A DNA stretch of 64,000 bases, from positions 224,942,016-225,006,015 of the forward strand of contig NC_088201.1 of assembly GCF_037126465.1 (NCBI RefSeq), read 5' to 3'. Below, piece by piece: positions 1 to 12,200 of the stretch. The notes under the pieces were generated by a model. That model made no database searches, was not told where the DNA came from, and saw only the letters and a program-made list of their open reading frames with translations. The stretch's first letter is position 1. Every line of letters starts with the position of its first letter. A program made the translations under genes and the position numbers. The stretch comes from Ornithodoros turicata. Its lineage: Eukaryota > Arthropoda > Arachnida > Ixodida > Argasidae.

Positions 1-32
1 AAGATACACATGAATGGTAAGGAGTCGAGCTG

Positions 33-964
33 TGTATTCACACGAGCGACGTCCTCACGGAATATTCTAGTGGAAGAAAAAGCAAAAACATTGCTCATAG
101 AGACGAAGTTCCGTGTCGTGTTATGTTGAGGATTCACACGGTACGGAATATCGGGAGTGCGCAACACGCGCTTTGCAGACGACACTTTGCAGACGACACC
201 GTCGGCGGCTTTCCTCTCGTCTGCTACAGAATATGTTGTGAGTGTGTTGCAGGATATTCCCCACGGTTAGCAGTATACGTGAACTATCCCATGGAATCTA
301 GCTCGGATTACGGTTGGTACTATCGCAGTTCTATGCACATTATTTGATGGGGCTATTGAGTAAAGGAACTGGTGTAATAGTACTCGCAGGATGGAAATCA
401 AAGTATAGCTGCTAAGATCCCGCATCAAAATGTTGCGCTATGTAATTTTACGCATGTACTTCATATTAGTTGCGACCAGAATGCATCACACCTTCGTTGT
501 TATGCAAGCTGTTAGCCTCATTTCTCTGTTTCAGGACACGTCCGATAATACACATCTACAGGACGTCCAGGGGACGTCCAGCTTGCATCATCAGCACTGG
601 ATGAATCCAGGATATTTATGGATATTTCGGGGCATCCATGGGATGTCCATCGCACATCCATCATGGATATGGACGTTATGACCAAACTGGGATGTACTAG
701 GGACGTTGATGGTTGTCAGGGCTGGACATTAAGCGCTCGCGCTCAGAAGACTATCATGTTTTTCGCGTCTTCCGCTTCTGCAGGGAATGTCGCTCGTGTA
801 AGTACACGGTAAGTGTCGTCTGCTAAACGCGCAGTACGCCACTCCCGATATTTCGCTCCGTGTGAATGATCAACTTAACACGGGACGGAACTTTGCTATG
901 TAAGCAGCTTTTCGCTTTTTCTTCCACGACAATATTCTGTGATGATGTCGCTCGTGTGAATACA
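33..964. mobile_element. Foldback/MITE-like element, copy 1
   Basis: Imperfect inverted repeats of about 165 bp: the left arm opens TGTATTCACACGAGCGAC at 33 and the right arm ends with its complement at 964. Both arms hold the same subterminal blocks (TGGAAGAAAAAGC, a degraded AAGTTCCGT stretch, GCAGACGACAC). No transposase is visible, so it is non-autonomous. A segment rich in GGACGTCC/GGATGTCC motifs (about 540-720) is extra relative to the copy at 62987-63328. Confidence 0.6.
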
Positions 965-1073
965 TGGAAAGAGTAACAATGATTATTAGAAATCAACGAC
1001 AACTAATAATATGAAAGCGAATAATATGCACGCAAAGGTCTCGTGAACACGCTTTCCTCCGCACGAAAAGGTA

Positions 1074-1450
1074 AAGCATGGTTCACACTAGTGCGTTCTG
1101 CTACGTGCTGGCGCTGGTTACCGTGGCAACAGACACGTGCGCGACATCCTGCAGCAGAACGCAAAGAGTTCGCACGGGCTCAACTTTTTCCGACGCACGC
1201 AGCAGCCAGCAAGTGGAGAGCGAATCGCGAGGCCGCCTTCAGAGCGTGCGCAGTAGGTTTCTCTCTGCGACATTGATTTCAACATGGCGGCCACCGGAGT
1301 GGAAATCCCACTCGGCGCTCATTGGCTTACGGTTTGGTGACGCACGCATTCGGACGCAGGTATCTGAGCAGCGGAACGGATTGCTTACAACGCACTCATA
1401 CGCAGGCAGGCGCCCGCACGCAGCGCAACGCACGAGTGTGAACCATGCTT
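1074..1450. mobile_element. MITE with AAGCATGGTTCACAC termini, TA target duplication
   Basis: The element starts AAGCATGGTTCACAC and ends with the complement GTGTGAACCATGCTT. TA flanks both sides (1072-1073 and 1451-1452). The paralogous intron at 63430-63445 has the uninterrupted target (AAAAGGTAAGATCGG), so this is an insertion after the duplication or a loss in the other copy. No protein is encoded; open frames across it are palindrome shadows. Confidence 0.7.
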
Positions 1451-1835
1451 TAGACCGGTGCGCTAGAAAGGGGAGCTCTGGAAGTGGACACACATACACC
1501 GAAAGCAATAAATGAAATTGTAGCCCTGGTACCACACGAAAGATAATCACTGTACAGATTTGTGGGCTACATGCGCGCTCAATTCTATCCTCGTTGTTGC
1601 GATGTTGTTGACGGCATTTTCACGCACCTACGGCGTTTGTAGCAGTGTAATTAGATGCCGAGCCTCCGTCGCTTTCGAGTTTTCTTTGAGTGAAAGCGTT
1701 AGCAAACAACAAAAGAGAGCCTCGGAAAGCTTTGCGAAGCGAGACATTGTGAATAGATCAGAGTTTCGCCATTTGGAGGGACTTTATTAAAGCGCGTAAT
1801 TTTACGTGGCCCAGCAGGCGGCGCGAATGCCCTAT

Positions 1836-3092
1836 GCTACCGGCGTCTCCATTTTGGAATGGACATTTTCCTCGACAAACAGATGCATGTTTTCAGGATA
1901 CAGGTCCCGACAAAAGTTTACGGAACACGCAATCTGCGTACTTTTTCGCCGCTTCGACACCCTAGCGGCAGGCGGAAGCGGCGGGGCTTGGGGGAGTTCA
2001 CTGCTTCATAGGGGTGGATTCAATCGCCGTTGTATGCTTGCGCTTCAGCCTGTGCCTCAAAGTGATATACTGTAGATATGGCTTTCGTCACCAATCACTT
2101 TGCGGGTCAAAAAAAGTCATCCGTATCCTCCGAATCGCGTACTAGAAGCGACGTCCATGCGGCAATGAACCCTACGTGCTAGCTCAGACATTTAGACTAG
2201 CCGATACCCAAATTTGATGACTCCCTCGATCTAGATCCCGAACACCTGTGGCATGCTGCAGGAGCGCGAGCCTGGCTGGTTGTGGGTTTAATTAACTACT
2301 GTTCTCTTTTACAATTCATTTACCCACTTTCTTACTCCTTGTGTTTTGTTTTACTTTCTTTTTTCATCATATTGGTGACTCGAATAATACTTAAGGGGGA
2401 ATCACTTCTTCAGAAATCTATGGGCGATTTTCGTTCGCACAAGACACGTGAACGCTCTAAACTATCATCATAAGATTGGTTCTGGCGTGTTCTCTTAGCT
2501 TTTCTCTAGTCAATAACGTATTCTTTAGAGGACAAGGTTGAGCCGTTGACTTTTAATAAATTAAAGTTTGGTGCGTCTCGAACATGTGCTGCCATCTCGA
2601 TAGAGTGTCGCACTCTAAAATATGTGCGAGTTCGGGCTCAATACGGATCAACGGTTGTCATGGAATTCTACAAAATGTGTCATTCACAAGTGTAAAGCAT
2701 GGAGAACATGCCAGTGCTTCTGTTTTTACGACATTTTACGCCGTTTCAGAGCGGTGTGCGAACAAACTATCTGCATTGTCTTGCGCTGAAGTGATTCCCC
2801 TTTTAGAGGGCATGGGCTCATCCAGCTTTTCTATACGGTCAAGTTAGAGGTATAAGCGTAGTGCCAGGACCAATGTGCCGCCAACCAGTCCGAATTTTAA
2901 CAATTTCGAACAAATTCAATGCCGTTGTCTGGTTTCCGTATTCACTAGAGGTCGTACAGGAGGAAGGAAATATACAGGCAATGTCATCAGTTACATCAAA
3001 TGAACACCGAAAGGCTCCTTCCTAGGCGGTTCCTAAACATTCCCCATATAAATAACTGAGAAGAAGCACCACCAACAACAAAGGATACTGAC
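1836..3092. other. Intron 4 sequence of GH18 gene A, no gene recognised
   Basis: AT-rich intronic sequence with a GC-richer patch near 1960-2000. I see no coding, RNA or terminal-repeat signal. Confidence 0.4.
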
Positions 3093-3220
3093 GCTGATAG
3101 ACTTTGTACAATTTCGTTCGTGGATGTTGTTCCCTCGAAGCCATTCTTTATGTATTTCACCCATGCGGGCAGAGCGACAGTCAAGATCTTATCTTTCTTG
3201 TCAAATTCCTTCCTTGCTTC
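3093..3220 (-). CDS. GH18 gene A exon 4
   Basis: Acceptor CATTTCAG. Encodes EARKEFDKKDKILTVALPAW and ends ...STNEIVQSLSA. The proposed donor GTCAGT at 3092 is non-optimal, but gives phase 2 and joins naturally to the [12 protein letters not shown] start of exon 5 as seen in gene B. Confidence 0.75.
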
Positions 3221-6200
3221 CTGAAATGTTAAGAGGAATATGTGCATCGTTGAACGATATAGACAACGATTAGGACATTGATGATAACAGCAAATATAAT
3301 TTACTTTTTTTTTTTCAGTTGCGATCAGTACGAGGTTCGCCAAGATAAACTTCGGGGTTTGTAACGAAGATAAACCAAATAAGAACAGTTTCGGAAAGCT
3401 AAAGTAGATGTTAGACGACGTATTATGCCCCAAATGTTTATGTCGATAATGGCGCTTGGTCCGTTTCTCTGCGGATAAATCGTGAAAATTAAAAAAACGC
3501 CGCTGTCTACTCAGCTATTCCTGTGTTTCAGCTTCTTTCCGTCAGATGGCGAAACGGTCGAACTCGGCGTTGCGGAGTACCCCGACTCTGCATTCAGTTC
3601 CACTTCTTCACTTGGTTTCGATGTCGTCTGCAACGCCGCGTTCGACCGTTTCGCCATCTGACGTAAGGGAGCTGAAACACAGCCGATTAGGTAGCGGAGT
3701 ATTTTTTTTTTTTTTCACGATTAATCGGCAGAGAAACGAAGCAAGTGGAGGTATCGACATAAAATTTGGGGGGAAAATACGTCCTCTAACATCTGCTTTA
3801 AATTCCCGACACTGTTCTTATTTGTTTTAACTTCATTTCAAACCCCAAAGTTTATCTTGGCGAACCCTGTATTTTCGCCTGATTATACAAAGGAAAGTTG
3901 CGAAAGTGTTTCTCGCAACAGCGAAACAAAGCCGCTCGCAGCGACGTGATGCTTGAGATTCCAATGCATGAAATTAGGCTCAACTAAAGTACCTTGGCTC
4001 CTGAGGCATGGTTAACATTGTTGCTTTTCAAGGCTTTCAAACACCTGCGTGCGTACACATTAAATCATTTACACCTTTATTCGCTCAAAACAGGCGTATT
4101 CTCATAAAAACACCCTTTTTTCCCGCAAACTGTAGCTAATGGTGTAAAAAGAGCATTACTAAAGGTGCAATATCGACATACACCACGTTTTATCCCATAG
4201 CGACCACTCAGGGTGTAAAGTCGTCCTATACACTTTTTTACACCCCATTTGAACTGGAAATATGGCGTTGAAAACGGCGTTTTAATTCGTCAAAGGAAAA
4301 AAAATACTGGTTGCACAGCTGCACTTAGCAGTAAATAACATTAAAAACGATAAGTTCAGGTAAAAGCACAGTCTTTGACAGCAAAGGATGTCAGAAATTT
4401 AAATGGTATCCTTGAATTGCAAAGACGAATTCCCGTCACCGTTGTAGACGTTTTCTGCGCTGCTAAACTTAGCGAGCATGCCCCCCAACAAACTGCATTT
4501 CAGTATATGATCCATCTAACACGCCTATAGAGGCTACCGAGGGTGCCCAAGTCCCCTCAAGGCTCGACCTAACGAGGCGTGCCTGTGACGCAGTACGCCC
4601 CGGGTTATGTTGTGCGGTGGAACCAGGGCTGGAGGTCTGCTGTGCTCAGGGTGCTGCTTCCCATAGACGGAAGGACGTCGAGCTGTTATGTCTTGGTATG
4701 CTGCCGTGGGAGCTTGTATTACACTAGCCATTTGTGAGGGAGTATTTGCCACAAACCAACATACATCCTGAAAGGTGTTGTCAATAGAATACTCCCCTTT
4801 TAACGACGCTTTTGTTGCTAAACACGCAATATAAGAGTGTTTTATGAGGAATACACCTAATGAAAGTGTGCTTTAGACAACACCTTCCATTCGGGTGTAA
4901 AGACAACACCAAAAACCATGCTTTATGCACCTCACTTGCTGATCCAGTGCCTTCGCGTTCGATCCTACCCCGGTGACATTTTGGAAGATATTTTTCAGCA
5001 CAACCAGAACGCACACGGATTAACTATATCTTCACATGCTTTGACCTCTGTCGACGTGCGGCAATAGGGGTGCTTACTTACATTATGCTGTTACTGTCGC
5101 TTACCTCCAGGAATTCTTTAAAATTTTCTTTCTCCTCGGGGTGATTATCCATCATGTTTGGAAACTCCCAGTCCACGTCCAAGCCTCCGAAATCTCCCCA
5201 GTCCTTCAGTTTCTGTAAAGCTGACTGGATGAAACTGTGGGAGTAAATTACTTTGAATTTTGTGCTGAAGTCACAAAGACATTGGGTTACGGGCGTCGAT
5301 AAGCTGAAGCTTTGATATAAGTGGCGTCACGATTTAAACATGCCAGTAATATTGTATTGTTACATACGCTCTTAAAAAGGGTGTGTTGTAACTCCCTTTT
5401 GCGGAGTACATCCTTGCCACCAGCATCACTCCCTTTGGAGTGTACAATTTCACTCCAGTAAGGAGCTAAGGAGTCTTCTCGCTGTCTCAAGAGAATGAGG
5501 AGACTCCTTTTTCAGAGTAATTGTACTCTCTAAAGGGAGTTATATATGTGGCAAAGGTTTGCTCCCAAAAAGGGAGTTACAATACACTTTTTTTAAGAGC
5601 GTGGCCACGCGCAATGGTCAGTCAGAGATTAGCCTCAGGTTCGGTCCGTCCAGTCGGGCGGGTTTTCTGGAGACACCATTGGCGGCGACACGCGGAATTG
5701 CTCAGATTGCTCGGCTGGATCGCGTTCAGTGGGATATTCATTGTTGCTCATGTTAATAACATAATTTGGTGTGAGCGTCCAACATGCAATACGGAAAGAA
5801 TACACAAAGGGAAGTGTGCAATATTGTGATGAAGATGTTAACCGGAATGCTGCCTGCGCTCCGTGTATTTGGGTGCCTTGGGAATAGCGGGCCGCACATT
5901 CAAAACAGATAGCTCCGTGCGTGCACATTGCTGTAGTGTATTCTTCGTTATAATTACGTTATCACAATCACGCAGGGCCTCTGTTTGAGACTTTTTCACT
6001 ATGAAGTCACGTGAAGCTTCTCCCTTGAGAGAGTACGGCAACCCTCGCATGGGACGCCGTTCATCCGCCGTTGGGGAAACGCTGCATGTGGTTACCTTTG
6101 ACCGTTTCTCCACAGCGTCCCCTGTGAATGAGAAAAGCTCGGCGTGGTGCCGTTCGCAAAACACCTCACGCGGTCGGCCATTAACTGTCGGCAGCTGCGG

Positions 6201-9200
6201 CGAGCTGACGAGGGCTTAGCCACTCTGAACCGGCGAAGCCACGCTGTCGCCTGAACGCGGCCCTGACTTCGGTCGGTTGGTACCAACGCGGCAATAATCT
6301 ACTACAATCTAGTAAACCTGTACTTTCTTTGCGGCTATACCACATTGCTAATTATATATGTGGATCACAAACTCACGTTGTTCTGTTCTCCGAAGTTGCG
6401 ACCATGGTGGGGAAAGCACCTTTGCTGACACACAAGAGCGTCTTTACTTGCAAAGCTTCTTCTTTTCCTTTATTATAGTTCTGCACGTGCCTGTTGAAAT
6501 CTCTGTAACGGCCCTCGTCTTTCGGATTCGCAGCAACCAGTGCATTATCGTCGCCAACCTTGGAGAACCCGTATATGATGTGTGTGCACAGCTTGAGGTC
6601 CAGGTCGTTAAAGTCAGGTTCAACGTGATGTACTGGACCGTAGTAGCACACGCGCCTGTAATGTTCTGTAAAAGAAGTAGAACTTAATTAAATTCGAAAT
6701 ACTTGGAAGGGCATCGTGCAGTCAATACGCGATATGTCGTGACAATTAGTCAAGCTGAAATCGCTTCAGTATCGTAATACCACTGCATATTTTTTACAGA
6801 GAAAGATCGGACATGTGTTGCACATTGCTGTCCTAGAGTAGAGCCGCTACCGCATGCGTTAGTTTTAAATAGAGAGCTTTGGAAGGCCAGCCACCGCCTA
6901 GGTCCATCAGTGGTTTTTATGGGTGCTTACACCACATGATCTCCAGAATGCATTTGTGAAATTGTGGAACTACCAAAATAAACGGCAATGCTGCGAGTGA
7001 AGGGACACAATTAGTTGTTCGTCGCCCAATCATCTCCGCGCTAAGAAAATGTACACATGTGTCACAGCAAAACAAATGAGTGTCAAACGATTCGTCCCCG
7101 CGAACTCCAACCGTACGTCAATATAACATGCCACATGTACGCCTGTGAAAGTTGTACAGGAAATAGTGCGCCCAGGTACGTGTTTCCTTACAATGTCCGC
7201 TATTAGCGTAGCAATAAAAACTATTTCGGGAGAGATTCTATGGAAAGGAGGACTTCACCCAATTTCCTTCTCTCTCTCTCTGCCAAATATACTATTTCGG
7301 AGTTGTGGTTAACCTCCTTCCCTCTCGCTATGCCACCGTTGTCTGCATATATAAGACGAAAACGCTATCAAGATCAAAGAAAACCTGTTCTACAAAAAAA
7401 AAAAAATGATAAGACAGTACGGATTCTAAAAAGGTGCCACTCACTGCGGCAGAGAGCTCCACATTATGGTGACGTAGACAGCAAACTGATGGCGCGAGGA
7501 GCCTTTCCGCCTTTGAAAGACAGTTTTACAATAGCAATTGTACAGATGGCCCTCGATAGAATCTCTCATGGAGGAGTCCCGTGTTCCGTCGCCGAACTGC
7601 GCGAAGACATTTGGACACAAAGTGGGCGTCAAGAACAGAAGAAGGTCATAAGTGTGTCACCGTGGAACGTTGACGTCTCGCCGAGACGCACTGTTAGCGC
7701 CAACCTACTATCGTGTCACTTCCCTGCGCTAGGCTGACGAGCTTCAAGTAGGGCGAAATACATGTCCTTGGCTGGGAGTGCACGATCAAATCGAAACATA
7801 TGCTCAACGTGCAGCTACAGACCTCCTACGTCTGTTCCGCATTTACAGGTCAACAGTTCTAGACCCCCTGAGAATGTGCCGATGCGTGCTATTTCTTTTT
7901 TTTTTTTTTTTGTGAAACACGAAAAATAAAAATGTAGTTTTCAATTGCAAATTTCTATCCCGTGTTACCCCATTTACCTCAATACTTGAAATAGCCAGGT
8001 GCGTTTGTTCAATAGATTAGGCAATGAAAATGTATTGCTCGCTGATCGGTTGCGAATGCTAATAAGAAATTCCGTGCTCTCTTTGCTGAACTATACTGAC
8101 GCAGATGTTTTGTAGGGTACCGGAGAGATAAGCGAGGGATAAGACGGTAGAGGAGAATGAGGTTAGAACGGAATAAAACGTGGATAGTCACGGTTGGAAA
8201 GACTGGACTTGTTACATTGGCGCACCCGCAGTAGGACTTTCTTAAAGTATGCGTGTACAATTCACGCTTTGAGGGACTGTAGAGACCAGCTCCCGTGGCT
8301 CAGTGGTTAGCGTGCTGGCCATGTCACGCTGAGACTGGGAGGCACCCGGGTTTGAATCCCGGTGCTGCCTGTGCTGTTTGGGTTTTTTTCCCTGCATTTT
8401 CCTCAGACGAGTTCACACGTATGTCGGCACAGTTCCCTAAGAAGTCGGCCCAGGACGCACATTCCCCAGGGCGTGAGTCATGACGTTGCCCACATATGTG
8501 AGGCCGACAACGGCGAGCCCTTTCACCATCACCATCACCACCACCACGGAGGGACTGTAGAGTACCCATCCATCGTGAAATGCTCGGTGGACGACGACGA
8601 GACCTTTGATCTGTCCCAGCATGAGGACATCCGGGACCTGGTGAACTTCATAGCAGTGAAGGATATCGCTGCTCTGCTCTCTAGGGGAACGATCAAGGTA
8701 AATGTGAAGATGGATGACTTCGAAAAAAAAAAGGATTCGGGCATCCCACAACGCTACGACGAGCTGCGGAGACAACAGATGTAAGCCCTTCAGACGACAC
8801 ATCTGTTCTTAAGCTTTTTCTGGATCAACAAACGCACGTGGCAGAACAGCAAAATTTACTCCTGGATCTGGTGTCATCGTTGAGCAGAGGACGACAATCG
8901 TACAGGACTACCATCCAACCAAGTCTGTTCGATGGTAACTCCGAAAGTGCTGCCCACTGGCTATCAGCATATGAGCATCCCTGCCAAGAAAATGGATGGG
9001 CAAGCGATGAACAGAAAATAGACAATATCGGATATGTTTTGTTTGGGAAAGCGAAGAAAGGGTATTAATTTCGCATAGTGCAACAAGAAAAGGGGACTTG
9101 GTCTTCATGCAGGGACAGCTCTGTGTCTTCGCTCCACGAAAATGTCGTAGAAAGATGCAGTAACGCAATTGACTTCAAGTACAGTAGCGGATCACTCGTC

Positions 9201-12200
9201 GAGTACTACTTCCAAAAGGTTCGTCTCTTGCGACTAGCTCAAGGACAGCTTCCCGAAAAGGCGTTTATCGCCCTCACGCTTCATGGCCTCCCGAACGACA
9301 TGCGACAGATGATTAAGATTCGAGGACCGAAGCAGGGTGAAGAACTCTTACAATGCTTGCGAGATATAGGAGCAAATAGTATGAGATCGGGTGCTTCTGT
9401 CGAAAAAAGGACGACGACCGCAAGCGATCGCCCAGCTCATTTCCAGAGCCCTGGAGCGCATCGACAGCAGGACTGGCGATCCAGGACCGCAGCTACAGCT
9501 CGAGATGAAGTTCTCTGTAACGACGAGGAACGAAAAACACTAATAAATGAGGGCGACGGTTTCTGCCCTGAGATGCCAAACGAAACCGTGTATCTCTGCA
9601 ACACGAAGTTGCTATACGTGAAAATGCACGTCAATGACGTCGTACTCAACGCCTTGGTGGACAGCGGCTCCCCGATCACATTTGGCAAGCGCGGATTCGT
9701 GTCACATGAGCTGATTAAGCCTGGCAAATGTGTGCGAGTCGTTGCGTTTGATGATACGGCTAACGTCTTCAAAGACTGGGTTGTGTTACCTTGAGGTACT
9801 CCGAAAATATCGCCACAACACATGCCTTGGTCATTGAGAATGTTCCGTAGGATCTCCTACTCTCGCGTCCGGACATGAAACGGTTGCGACTAAACGTACA
9901 TTGGGATGACACCGTATCAGTTGCAGACCAAGATATCCCACCACGGACGGTGTCGGCATATTCCGACACATCTGGAGAAATCCATGACCATGGTGGACGT
10001 CGCTAAGCACTATCCAGAGCTTATATCAGTGTCCGAATATCCTTTACCCACTTCTGCAATTCAGGTTCCCTTTGCATTGACAGACACAACGGTAGTCAGG
10101 AGAAAAGCCTACAAGGTGACGCGCAAAAAGAAAGAATGGCTCAAAAAGGAGCTACAGGCCATGCTTGATGCAGGAATCATACGACCGTCAACGTCAGCGT
10201 TTGCCTCGCCTATAACTATTACACCTAAGGCTGACGGATCGTTTAGGCTCTGCACTGACTTTCGACTCATCAACAAACAGACACAGATCATTCCATTCCC
10301 AATACCAAACGTCGGCGAGATCATCAATGACACAGATGGTTGCAACGTGTTCTCTACAATAGATCTCTGCAAAGGTTTCTGGCAAATCCCATTAACGAAG
10401 GACACAAAGAAGTACATCGCTTTTACAACGCCCTTTAATCTCTACGAGTACAATAGACTACCATTCGGATGGGAGAATTCATCATCCTGATTCCAGAAAC
10501 TAATGACCACGATCTTGGAACCGTACATTAGAAAGTTTGTGCGTGCCTCCATTGACGATAATCTCGTATTCTCATTCATTGATTCATTCTCATATTCTTA
10601 GAACGACGAAGATCATTCATTGCACGCCACTCAAGTCTCGACGCCTTGAGGGAGGCTAAGCTGAAGATAAATCTGAAAAACAGTCTTTTCTTCACGCGGA
10701 ACGTGGTGCTTCTGGGTCGCATGTTTGAGGGGAAACCAAGACGACGAATGAGGAGTCTGTGAAAAAGATTCACAGTCTTCAAACACATCGGGACGTGCAT
10801 TCGTTAAGAGTGTTCCTTGGTCTTACAGGCTACTTTCGTGCATTTATTAAGCATTATGCGAAGAAGACAAAATCCCTTACATCTTTACTGCGTAAGGGAG
10901 CAGCGTTCCTGTGGACGCCCGAGTGAGAACTGTCTTACCTTGACATGGTGGAGATAATATCTTCCAGTCCAGTACTCACAATTTCCGACTTTAGGTTACA
11001 ATTCGAACTCCACACTGATGCCTCCGAGTACGGAACGAGTGCCGTGTTATACCAACGTGATGAGTCGAAACCACGGCAGCAGCAGCTGGCCGTTATGGGA
11101 TATTACTCGTACTCGTTCAGCGACACCGAGATGAATTACTGCACCAGAGAGAAGGAGTTATTCGCGGTGTTACAGGCAGTCAGATACTTCTGCACGTACC
11201 TAGAGGGACGACTGTTCAAACTTTTTACCGTTCACAAGCGAACTGCAAGTATTATCGCCTGTACAGAACTGAAAGGGCGACCGGCACAACGGCCGTTACA
11301 GCTACTGCACTACGACATCAAGAGTCACTAAGGAGGAAACAGCCTTAGTGACGCAGACGCATCGTCAAGGCTCGCACTCGACAGGCTTGAACTGCCGGAC
11401 TGCCGGACTTCGACTGCCGGAAACGTTGAGGGCCAAAATTCTGTTAATGTAACAGGACAGCCCGGAATTGGGAGGACACGATGGCGTGTCGCCCACATAT
11501 AGAAATTATGTCAACGTTTCTTGTGGTCAAAGATAAAACAGGACGTCAAAAACTACATTCGGCCCTGCGGGGTCTGTGAAACACACAGAGTCAAATACGG
11601 CAAGAGAAGTGACAGGATGGTTCTGCCCAGCCACTCAGTCAGTCATCTCTACTTAACGGAGCTGCGAAGGAAGTCAGAAGGTATCAAACGCACCCAGTCC
11701 TTCTTACTAGCCATCGACGAGGCCACAAGGATGGTATGCGCACCGTCGGTGTAGACACCAGAGCATTAAGAAACTCCAATTGGACATCTTTGCGTCTACA
11801 AGAGTGATTATTCGTATCAGCAGGCACGGTTTCACGAACCAGCGAATGCAAGCATAGGCTCAAGAAAATGGCATACGTATCAAGTTCGCGGCACCTTACC
11901 ATCCTGCGACAAATGGTATGGCCGAGAGGGCCATAAGGGACATCAAACAGTATCTAGATATCTATCATAACTTGCCAAGGAGATGGCGTCCTTGCCTAGA
12001 GGCCGCAACACACCAATATAATCGATCCAATAAGAGCGATATCGGATGTTCTCCATATTTCTCCCAACATGGTTCGCATCCATTCCCGAAAGCAGACCAC
12101 GACTTAGGAAATGTTGATAACATCAAATCTCAAGGAGGAACGGAAGAGTCGTCAACAAGAAGAAAAATACAGGACATCTGTGAAGGAGTACTTTGGCCGA

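Larger units (their letters stand above)
1..1835. repeat. Intron block homologous to 62955-63830 (paralogous GH18 intron 4)
   Basis: Collinear similarity with 62955 to about 63830 begins at the first base of the window: both copies open with aagata, then tgaatggtaagga and the same foldback sequence, and both continue to a shared GGCGGCGCGAA/CCCTATGCT block. Copy 1 is longer because of insertions (about 290-720, 800-960 and 1074-1450). In copy 2 the block starts just outside GH18 exon 5, so this copy most likely lies in the matching intron of gene A, whose exon 5 is just off the window. A dispersed repeat captured twice is the alternative, but both copies sit in the same intron of paralogous genes. 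Confidence 0.75.

Noticed and set aside
7240..7737. 165-codon ORF in GH18 intron 1
   Set aside because: No domain or splice context; crosses simple-sequence runs.
8521..8784. Poly-histidine protein
   Set aside because: The His run is the CACCAT/CAC tail of the SINE; the frame is created by the insertion.
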